NCBI GenBank assembly: GCA_023267755.1
Contig: JAHFMR010000007.1
Coordinates: 1-36,411, forward strand
Direction of reading: 5' to 3'
Origin: a bacterium
GTDB taxonomy: Bacteria > Patescibacteriota > Minisyncoccia > Phycocordibacterales > Phycocordibacteraceae
DNA: 36,411 bases
Shown: positions 8,934-16,396 of the stretch, piece by piece
Position numbering within the stretch: the first letter of the stretch is position 1
Layout of the letters: each line of letters opens with the position of its first letter
Translations under genes and position numbers: made by a program
The notes under the pieces: model-generated
Told to the model about the DNA's origin: nothing
The model's input: only the letters and a program-made list of their open reading frames with translations
Databases searched by the model: none

Positions 8934-8957
8934 AGTCATCGCACTATACCAAAAATT

Positions 8958-8986
8958 TAGCATAAAAAAAGAGCGAATTTATGCTA
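8958..8986. promoter_or_regulatory. Divergent promoter region pheS/gyrB with inverted repeat
   Basis: TAGCATAAA (8958-8966)/TTTATGCTA (8978-8986); -10 TATAGT on minus (8948-8943), -10 TATACT on plus (8985-8990). Confidence 0.5.
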
Positions 8987-9016
8987 TACTGAAATCACCG
9001 GGATCCGGCTATTTTT

Positions 9017-11074
9017 ATGGCTAAAACTACCGACAGGGAACCTAAAAAGAAGGCGTATGACGCTTCGTCTATTACCGTCCTCGAGGGGCTCGAGCCGGTG
9101 CGTAAACGCCCAGGTATGTACATCGGGACCACGGGTCCCGAGGGACTCCATCATCTCGTGTGGGAAATCTTCGACAATGCTCGCGACGAGGCGATGGCAA
9201 GCCGCTGCGACGATATCGAGGTCGCGCTTCTCCCCGATGGCTACGTGCGCGTCGCCGACAACGGCAACGGCATTCCGGTAGGCATCCACCCCAAGACCAA
9301 GGTCTCCGCACTTGAGACGATTATGACGGTGCTCCACGCGGGCGGTAAGTTCGACAACGAGGCATACAAGGTCTCAGGCGGTCTCCACGGCGTGGGTGCC
9401 TCGGTAGTGAACGCACTCTCTGATCACACTAAGGTGGTGGTGCACCAAGACGGTGGGATGCATATGCAGGAGTACAAAATAGGCAAGCCGCTTGCCAAGG
9501 TGAAGAAGGTTGGAACCAGCTCGGAGCACGGCACTATCGTGTTCTTCAAGCCGGACATCACTATCTTTAAAGAAGGGATTATTTTCGATTTGGAAAAGAT
9601 AGAGACGCGCCTGCGCCAGCAGGCCTACTTGGTGAAGGGCGTGCGGGTGTCAGTCGTCGATGCACGCAGCGAGAAGAAGGCATTTGAGACCGAGACAATC
9701 TTCCTCCGCGAACAGAAGCTCGATGTGCCGAGCACGACCTTCTACTTCGAGGGTGGATTGAAGTCGCTGGTCGCTTTCTATAATCGCCACCAGACACCGG
9801 TGCATAAGAATATTTTCTACGTCGACAAGGAGCAGGATAAGGTGTCGGTGGAGGTCTCGCTGCAATACGTAGACGACATAACCGCGCGCATCACCGCCTT
9901 TGCAAACAATATCTATAACAGCGAGGGGGGCACGCACATCACCGGCTTCAAGACAGCGCTCACTCGCGCACTCAATACCTACGGCCGCACCGCGAACATA
10001 TTGAAGGAGAAGGACGAGAACTTCACGGGCGACGACGTGCTCGAAGGCATCACCGCGGTCGTCTCGGTAAAGCTCCCTGAGATCCAGTTTGAGGGTCAGA
10101 CCAAGAGTAAGCTCGGCTCGATGGAGGCACAGGGCGCGGTCTCGGCTGTCTTCGGCGAGGCGCTGAACTCATTCCTCGAAGAGAATCCAGACGACGCGCG
10201 CGCGATTATCAACAAAGTCCTCCTCGCACTAAAGGCGCGTAAGGCCGCTAAGGCCGCCAAGGACTCGGTGCTGCGCAAGGGCGCTCTCGAGGGGATGACG
10301 CTCCCGGGTAAGCTCGCAGACTGTCAGACAAAGAGTGCTGAAGAGGGTGAGCTCTTTATCGTCGAGGGAGACTCGGCCGGCGGTTCTTCTAAACAGGGTC
10401 GTGATCGTCGCACACAAGCGATTCTCCCACTGCGCGGCAAGATCTTGAATGTGGAGCGTGCACGCATCGACCGTATGCTCGCGTCGGTGGAGATCCGCGC
10501 GCTCGTGGTCGCGATGGGTACCGCTATCGGTGATGTCTTTGACCTCTCCAAGCTCCGCTATCATAAGATCATCATCGCCACCGACGCCGACGTCGACGGC
10601 GCGCACATCCGTACGCTTCTCCTCACGCTCCTCTATCGTCACTTCCGGCCGATTATCGAGGGCGGTTTCGTCTATATCGCCCAGCCGCCGCTTTACAAGA
10701 TTACAAAAGGGAAGGCGATCGCATATGCGTATTCAGATAAAGAGAAAGAGGGTGTCCTCAAGGAGCTCGGCGTCGCTCCTGAAGAGGTGTCCGAGAACCC
10801 GCTTGAGGGTGGCGAGGAGACTCCTGAGGAAGAGGTGGTCGCTATTAAGAAATCAACCAAAGTAAATATCCAGCGCTACAAGGGCTTGGGCGAGATGAAC
10901 CCGAGCGAGCTCTGGGAGACGACGATGGACCCCGCGCGCCGCGTCCTCAAGCAGGTGCAGGTCGACGATGCTGAAGCAGCCGACCGCATCTTCGACATCT
11001 TGATGGGTACCGACGTTGCTTCTCGCAAGTCCTTCATCCAGTCGAACGCAAAGCTCGCGAATTTGGATGTGTAA
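9017..11074 (+). CDS. gyrB: DNA gyrase subunit B
   Basis: VLEGLEPVRKRPGMYIGTTGPEGLHHLVWEIFDNA; GGLHGVGASVVNALS; EGDSAGGSSKQGRDRRTQAILPLRGKILNVE; QRYKGLGEMNPSELWETTMDP. Confidence 0.96.
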   Translation: MAKTTDREPKKKAYDASSITVLEGLEPVRKRPGMYIGTTGPEGLHHLVWEIFDNARDEAMASRCDDIEVALLPDGYVRVADNGNGIPVGIHPKTKVSALETIMTVLHAGGKFDNEAYKVSGGLHGVGASVVNALSDHTKVVVHQDGGMHMQEYKIGKPLAKVKKVGTSSEHGTIVFFKPDITIFKEGIIFDLEKIETRLRQQAYLVKGVRVSVVDARSEKKAFETETIFLREQKLDVPSTTFYFEGGLKSLVAFYNRHQTPVHKNIFYVDKEQDKVSVEVSLQYVDDITARITAFANNIYNSEGGTHITGFKTALTRALNTYGRTANILKEKDENFTGDDVLEGITAVVSVKLPEIQFEGQTKSKLGSMEAQGAVSAVFGEALNSFLEENPDDARAIINKVLLALKARKAAKAAKDSVLRKGALEGMTLPGKLADCQTKSAEEGELFIVEGDSAGGSSKQGRDRRTQAILPLRGKILNVERARIDRMLASVEIRALVVAMGTAIGDVFDLSKLRYHKIIIATDADVDGAHIRTLLLTLLYRHFRPIIEGGFVYIAQPPLYKITKGKAIAYAYSDKEKEGVLKELGVAPEEVSENPLEGGEETPEEEVVAIKKSTKVNIQRYKGLGEMNPSELWETTMDPARRVLKQVQVDDAEAADRIFDILMGTDVASRKSFIQSNAKLANLDV

Positions 11075-11135
11075 ATGTGTAGGACGTCGTACGTCCCACA
11101 TCTGATGTCGGGACGTACGACGTCCCGACATTTTT
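11073..11135 (+). terminator. Paired-palindrome hairpin after gyrB
   Basis: GGACGTCGTACGTCCC (11082-11097) inverted at 11110-11125; final hairpin GTCGGGACGT-ACG-ACGTCCCGAC followed by ATTTTTA. Confidence 0.8.
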
Positions 11136-11898
11136 ACGAACCGAGGATGGTGAGCTGCGCAGAAGCGCTGTTGTTGTCAGGATTGGTCTCCGTGACGGCG
11201 TGGTCGAAGTTTGCAGTGATAGAGATTGTCTGCAAGCCGCGATTCGCCTGGTCGAAGCCGAGGGTGTAGTCGATGCTGTCGCCTGGGTTAAGTGCTTGCT
11301 GGGGCGGCGACTGGAAGATGTAGGCCGTCTGTGTAGGGATAGAAGCGCTGAAGCGCCACGCGCCCGAGGCGTTGCCGCCGACGTTTTTAATAGTGAAGCT
11401 GACCGCAGGGCGGCTGCCGGTAGGGACGGTCGATGAGGCGATGAATGAATCAGCCGAGCTCGTCGCGAGATAGCCCACACCCTTGATAACCACGATGAAG
11501 TCGGGGAGGCCCGAGAGGGGAGTGCTGACTGCGGCGGTACCGTTTATCGGATACGTGGAGGTCTTCTTCTCGCCAGGAGTCGGAGCGGACACAACCGGCT
11601 TAACTGGTGCCGGAGTAGCAACAGTCGATGTCGCTACGGTCGAGGTCGCGGTGTTGGTTGAAGAAATTGTGGAAGACGCCGTGGGTGTCGGCACGACCGA
11701 GAGGGTAGCGGTGGAGCGATTGAAGACGGAGCCGAGATAGACAGCCGCAGCACCAGCGCCGTTTACCACGGTGGGGACATAGCGCGTCGAGTAGACCGCG
11801 AGCCACATACCGAGGCCGACAAGTGCGACAAAACCGACCACTGCGAGACCGGTGGCGGCCGCAGAGCGGGGCGAAGAGGCTTGGGTAAAGATATTCAT
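11134..11898 (-). CDS. Membrane-anchored surface protein with CARDB-like domain
   Basis: N-terminal TM, Ser/Thr/Pro/Ala linker, PAVSFTIKNVGGNASGAWRFSASIPT...LQTISITANFDHAVTETNPDNNSASAQLTI. Confidence 0.75.
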   Translation of the reverse strand: MNIFTQASSPRSAAATGLAVVGFVALVGLGMWLAVYSTRYVPTVVNGAGAAAVYLGSVFNRSTATLSVVPTPTASSTISSTNTATSTVATSTVATPAPVKPVVSAPTPGEKKTSTYPINGTAAVSTPLSGLPDFIVVIKGVGYLATSSADSFIASSTVPTGSRPAVSFTIKNVGGNASGAWRFSASIPTQTAYIFQSPPQQALNPGDSIDYTLGFDQANRGLQTISITANFDHAVTETNPDNNSASAQLTILGS

Positions 11899-11990
11899 AG
11901 GTACTCTATACATACCACAATGCAGTTTTAATGTCAAGCACTCGGGGCTTGACATATGGGGCACAATGGTGTATTGATATGTAAGACGAT

Positions 11991-12659
11991 ATGGAGAAAT
12001 TTATTCGAGTCACCGCACGGCTTATCAAGGCCGTCAAGCGGGCCTACGAACAGAAGTGGAGCTTCTGTGGCGTTTTCGCGCTGGTATTCCTCGGAGGTGT
12101 TGGCTGTCTCGGGTATCTCGGGCTCCTGCCGCAGGCGGTCGCGATTAGCGCGCCAAGCGTCTCGCTGAGTTCAAACGCTGTCGCGGCAGTGGCGGAGGTT
12201 CCTGTCGTCACGCCTGAGTTGCCGACGAGGATATCGATCCCAGCGATCGGCGTGGACGCGGCTATCGCGAACCCGACGACAACCAATATCGCTGCGCTCG
12301 ACAATCTCTTGCTCAAGGGCGCGGTGCGGTACCCCACCTCGGCCTCTCTTGGTGAGACGGGAAATGTTGTCCTCTTCGGCCACTCGAGCTATCTGCCGGT
12401 TGTGTTGAATCAGGCGTACAAAGCCTTCAACAATATCCAGAAGCTCGCTGCAGGAGACGTGATTACGGTGTACTCGTCTGGTACGGCGTATACCTATCGC
12501 GTGAAGAGCGTCGCTCACGAGAGCACGAACACGGCTGGCATCCCACTCTCGGTGACGGGTCGCGTGCTCACGCTCACGACCTGCGACTCGTTCGGCGCCA
12601 AGACGGATCGGTTCGTTGTTACCGCAGACTTTGTTGAGAGTCACTCGCTCCCGTTATAA
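11991..12659 (+). CDS. Sortase family protein
   Basis: N-terminal TM; RISIPAIGVDAAI; NVVLFGHSS (His); VLTLTTCDSF (Cys); KTDRFVVTADF (Arg). Confidence 0.9.
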   Translation: MEKFIRVTARLIKAVKRAYEQKWSFCGVFALVFLGGVGCLGYLGLLPQAVAISAPSVSLSSNAVAAVAEVPVVTPELPTRISIPAIGVDAAIANPTTTNIAALDNLLLKGAVRYPTSASLGETGNVVLFGHSSYLPVVLNQAYKAFNNIQKLAAGDVITVYSSGTAYTYRVKSVAHESTNTAGIPLSVTGRVLTLTTCDSFGAKTDRFVVTADFVESHSLPL

Positions 12660-12747
12660 CGGGATCGGATGACCCTCTGTAAAGGGGGAGGAAATTAGTT
12701 CTTTACATTCCGATCAACTACGCCGCGACGCGGCAGAAGGAGGCATC

Positions 12748-13659
12748 ATGAAGAAGTTCAGAGTAACACTCCTGTATGTCGCACGGGTGCTTGCCTTAGC
12801 GACGTTTTGGATGCTCGTGTTTGGTGGACTGATGTTGTCCACGCTGGCACGTGCCGAAGATGGCTTCAGGTGGCAGCACTTCGGTGTCGCCCCCTACGCA
12901 TCGTCGCGAGACGAAGCGATGAAAACGCGCGAAAGCGCGTTCCAGAAGCTCGGCCTCCCCAAACCGGTTGTCGCCCTCTTCATCGAGGCGACAAAGAAGC
13001 CGGGAGAGAAGGTCCGACTCGTGAACGGTGACAGGCTGACAGCGATGCTCTCGAAAGGAGGTGTCGTCCACAAGAATGTCACCGTCGCCTTCGACAAGCC
13101 GCCGGTGAGCGGCAAGATGGAATACGCGGCACCAGCCGAGAAGTGGCAGGTCAGCTGGCAAGGCAAGGTCTATACGGTCTTCCTGCCGGAAATCTGCGGA
13201 AACTGGAGCAGTATCGACCCCTCTCTCGAGGCCTGCGTCACGGTGGAATACACAGTGAAGCCAGGTGACGAAGTCCGCTTCGTTGTTCTCTCGCAGAAAC
13301 GTCTTCCGGCTTCGGCCTGTTGGCAGCTCTGTGATGGAACAACCGATTGCGCAGCACCTCCGTCGCCCTGCGACACGTGTGACTGGGTTGGTCCGAAGTC
13401 GGTCATTCCGACCGGGTTCGAACCGCTCCACACGGGACGCTACACCGCGAAGTCGGCGAAGCAGTCGCTTCGTCTCCCACGGGAGGCAATGAGCGAATAC
13501 GTCGCCATCTGTGTTGCGCGTGGGGGACTGGGCGAATCCGATTCTTGGATTGTCCAACCCTCGGCGTGGGTTGATCGGTCGGTGGTGCAGGTGCCCTATG
13601 GCGGTCAGCAATGGCCGGTGTGGGGCCAAGTCGATTGGTCGAAGTGGCGTAAGCCGTAA
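12748..13659 (+). CDS. Hypothetical exported protein
   Basis: Signal peptide MKKFRVTLLYVARVLALATFWMLVFGGLMLSTLARAED; strong RBS GAAGGAGG before ATG. Confidence 0.72.
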   Translation: MKKFRVTLLYVARVLALATFWMLVFGGLMLSTLARAEDGFRWQHFGVAPYASSRDEAMKTRESAFQKLGLPKPVVALFIEATKKPGEKVRLVNGDRLTAMLSKGGVVHKNVTVAFDKPPVSGKMEYAAPAEKWQVSWQGKVYTVFLPEICGNWSSIDPSLEACVTVEYTVKPGDEVRFVVLSQKRLPASACWQLCDGTTDCAAPPSPCDTCDWVGPKSVIPTGFEPLHTGRYTAKSAKQSLRLPREAMSEYVAICVARGGLGESDSWIVQPSAWVDRSVVQVPYGGQQWPVWGQVDWSKWRKP

Positions 13660-13676
13660 CGACCAAACAACCTTTG

Positions 13677-13715
13677 CGGAGTTCTGGTGATGCTTTATGT
13701 CGCATCAGAACTCCG
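13677..13715 (+). terminator. Hairpin after the 12748-13659 gene
   Basis: CGGAGTTCTG(GT)GATGC/GCATCAGAACTCCG stem-loop; no long T-run. Confidence 0.45.
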
Positions 13716-13726
13716 TCTCATAGAAA

Positions 13727-15148
13727 ATGAACGAAACAAAACTCAATTCTCATACACAAGCTCATCCGATTATTGTCGGACTCTTTACCATTGCCGTGAC
13801 AGTTGTCTCCGGCTTCTCCATCGCAATTTTGATGGGGGTGACCACGCCTGCGCAGGTATTCGCGCAAGTAGCTCCTGAATGTTGCACGTTGCCGCCACCT
13901 CCTCCGCCACCGCCTCCACCGCCACCCCCTCCTCCTCCGCCGGTGGTGCCGATCATTATTTCTGGTTGCACGGATGCTGCGGCGACGAATTATAATTCAG
14001 GTGCCACTGTGGACGATGGGTCGTGCATCTACCCCGCTCCTGCTGCTGTCGTAGTTCCGATAGTTCCAGTTGTCCCAGTGCTTGGTTGTATGGACCCGAC
14101 TGCGACCAATTACAACCCGGCTGCGACCAGCCAGGCGGGCGTGGTCTGCACCTATCCGCCTGGCACCGTCTTCGGCTGTATGGACCCTACCGCGACCAAC
14201 TATAATCCGGCTGCAACCAGCCAGACTGGCATCGTCTGCACGTATCCGTCAGGAGGCGGTGGTTCGGGCGGTGGCGGTGGCGGTGGCGGAGGCGGTGGAG
14301 GAGGTGGCGGGGGCGGCGGGGGCGGTGCCGCGCCTGCACCGACCATCCTGCTCACCTCGCTCCTGCACGCTGGTATCCAGCCGCTCGCCTATCTTTATCT
14401 CTCACAGATCCCACAGACGGGTCTCGTCTTGAGCCCGCTCGGTATGGCTGTCTATTGGATTGGACTTATCGGCTTTGCGCTCCTCGCGGCCTATTTCATC
14501 CTCTTCAGCGTCGCTCCTGTTGTAAACGAGCAGACGCGCAGCTTCGCTGCGCATATCTCGCAGTTGATTAATGAGCAGGAGAGTATTGCTCCTCCCGCCC
14601 CGCCAATCGCGCACACTGTCGTGGAGACGCCAATGCCAGAGAGCCCTCGAGGAGATGTTCGCAGCTACTCGCCGTATCACGGATTCAAGTCCTTCGCGAC
14701 GAACGGCGCACTCTCTATCGACGATATTGTGAAGGGCCTCACGCGTGGGCCGGTGGTGACGAAGACAGAGCCTATTTTTGAGAATGTCGAGTCTATCATC
14801 TCGACTCCCGAGGCAGCGACGCCAGCATCGACCAAGGGTTTTATCGCGGCGCTTATTGAGGGCGATCGCGAAGCAGTCTTCGCCGGTCTACGTCAGCAGG
14901 TGCGCGGCGGCGGCTCGCCGGAGCATCTTATTTCAGAGGCGGTTTGTCTCCTTGACGACGCCTATCGCGCTCGTGTCGACGGCACTCCCTGTGACGACTC
15001 AGTCGCGCGTCTCGCTGCGCGTCTCACCACACCAACTCTCGAGAAGGTCGTCACGGCGCTCGCGACCGCGGTGGACTCGAGCTACTCAACCGATATAACG
15101 GGCGCCAAGCTCGCGCTTATGCGCGCGCTTACGGTGCTCGGCGCGTAA
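13727..15148 (+). CDS. Surface protein: poly-Pro, three GCxDxxATNYN repeats, poly-Gly, IPQTG-TM segment, C-terminal domain
   Basis: Direct translation; N-terminal signal anchor; P-run; GCTDAAATNYNSGA / GCMDPTATNYNPAATSQ x2; G-run; LSQIPQTGLVLSPLGMAVYWIGLIGFALLAAYFILF. Confidence 0.85.
   Translation: MNETKLNSHTQAHPIIVGLFTIAVTVVSGFSIAILMGVTTPAQVFAQVAPECCTLPPPPPPPPPPPPPPPPPVVPIIISGCTDAAATNYNSGATVDDGSCIYPAPAAVVVPIVPVVPVLGCMDPTATNYNPAATSQAGVVCTYPPGTVFGCMDPTATNYNPAATSQTGIVCTYPSGGGGSGGGGGGGGGGGGGGGGGGGGAAPAPTILLTSLLHAGIQPLAYLYLSQIPQTGLVLSPLGMAVYWIGLIGFALLAAYFILFSVAPVVNEQTRSFAAHISQLINEQESIAPPAPPIAHTVVETPMPESPRGDVRSYSPYHGFKSFATNGALSIDDIVKGLTRGPVVTKTEPIFENVESIISTPEAATPASTKGFIAALIEGDREAVFAGLRQQVRGGGSPEHLISEAVCLLDDAYRARVDGTPCDDSVARLAARLTTPTLEKVVTALATAVDSSYSTDITGAKLALMRALTVLGA
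13964..14250 (+). repeat. Three tandem-type peptide repeats GC(T/M)D(A/P)(A/T)ATNYN...
   Basis: Repeats 2 and 3 nearly identical (GCMDPTATNYNPAATSQ[A/T]G[V/I]VCTYP). Confidence 0.85.
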
Positions 15149-16385
15149 TCTCGTCGCTTGCGCGAGCGATAAAATCAACAAGGGGCAGCGCATCAAGCTT
15201 TCCCGCGTCACGGCTCTCGACCGAGACAGTGTGAGCCTCAACCTCTTGGTCGCCGACGACGAGCAGGTAGGGAGTTTTTTCAACCTTTGCTTCACGAATC
15301 TTCTTACCGAGCGATTCGTTTGCGTCATCGAGCTCAGCGCGGATACCAGCAGCTCGGAGCATTGCGAGTACCTCGCGACCATAGTCAGCGTGCTTCTCTG
15401 ATACCGGCAGGACGCGCGCTTGCACCGGTGCGAGCCAGAGAGGGAAGGCACCAGCATATTTCTCGATGAGGAAGGCCATAATGCGTTCGATAGCACCGAT
15501 AGAGGAGCGATGGACGACGAATGCGCGATGCGCCTGGCCGTCTTCGCCAACGTAGGTGAGGTCGAACCGATCGGGCATACAGAAGTCATACTGGACGGTG
15601 AAGGCAGTGTCCTCCTTGCCGTTTACGTTCTTCATTTGGATATCTATCTTGGGGCCATAGAAGGCGGCCTCATCCTTAGCCTCCACGAACTTGCTTCCGC
15701 GCTGCACAAGGAGCTTGCGCAAGAGGTCTTCGCTCTTCTCCCACGCAGCGTCATTTGTATAATATTTTTCAGTGTTCGCGCGATCGCCGAGTGAGAGACG
15801 GTAGTGATAGTCGGTGTCGAGCGCTAGTCCGAAGACACTCGTGACGTATTCGATAAGGTCGAGAGCGCCAGCGACCTCGGCGACCGCCTGTTCTTCTGAA
15901 GCACAGATAATGTGTGCGTCAGAGAGGCAGAAGGTGCGCACGCGCTGGAGACCCATCAGCTCGCCCGACTGTTCGTAGCGGTAGAGCTTTGCGAGCTCGG
16001 CGATGCGCATCGGCAGTTCGCGATAGGAGACCGGCTTACGCAAGTAGAGCTCGAAGTGGTGCGGGCAAGTCATCGGGCGGAGCATAAACTGCTCGTCGTC
16101 AATCTCGATGGGTGCGTACATCGAGTCCTTGTAGTGCGGATAGTGACCGCTCTTCTTATACAGATCGAGCTTGGCGATATCGGGCGTGTAGACGTGGAGG
16201 TAGCCGCGACGGACTTCCTCGTCGACGATGAAGCGCTCGAGCTCGCGGCGGATTATTGAGCCCTTGGGGGTGAAGAGTGGGAGACCTTTGCCGACAGAGT
16301 CGGAGAAGGCGAATAAATCAAGCTCTCGGCCGAGCTTCTTATGATCGCGCTCTTTATCTGCATCCATATCTGCCGAATATACCAT
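15129..16385 (-). CDS. thrS: Threonyl-tRNA synthetase, catalytic plus anticodon domain only
   Basis: GLPLFTPKGSIIRRELERF; LRPMTCPHHFELY; YRYEQSGELMGLQRVRTFCLSDAHIIC; C-terminal QARVLPVSEKHADYGREVLAMLRAAGIRAELDDANESLGKKIREAK; no TGS or editing domain. Confidence 0.93.
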   Translation of the reverse strand: MVYSADMDADKERDHKKLGRELDLFAFSDSVGKGLPLFTPKGSIIRRELERFIVDEEVRRGYLHVYTPDIAKLDLYKKSGHYPHYKDSMYAPIEIDDEQFMLRPMTCPHHFELYLRKPVSYRELPMRIAELAKLYRYEQSGELMGLQRVRTFCLSDAHIICASEEQAVAEVAGALDLIEYVTSVFGLALDTDYHYRLSLGDRANTEKYYTNDAAWEKSEDLLRKLLVQRGSKFVEAKDEAAFYGPKIDIQMKNVNGKEDTAFTVQYDFCMPDRFDLTYVGEDGQAHRAFVVHRSSIGAIERIMAFLIEKYAGAFPLWLAPVQARVLPVSEKHADYGREVLAMLRAAGIRAELDDANESLGKKIREAKVEKTPYLLVVGDQEVEAHTVSVESRDAGKLDALPLVDFIARASDEITRRAP

Positions 16386-16396
16386 ACGCCGATGGT

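Noticed and set aside
12650-12663. CCCGTTATAACGGG perfect palindrome at the sortase stop codon
   Set aside because: Short, single occurrence; could be a weak terminator or chance, not enough to call
12796-13629. 277-aa minus-strand ORF
   Set aside because: Antisense to the exported-protein gene, which has a signal peptide and strong RBS
13762-13971. Minus-strand ORF with poly-Gly
   Set aside because: Complement of the poly-Pro codons of the 13727 gene
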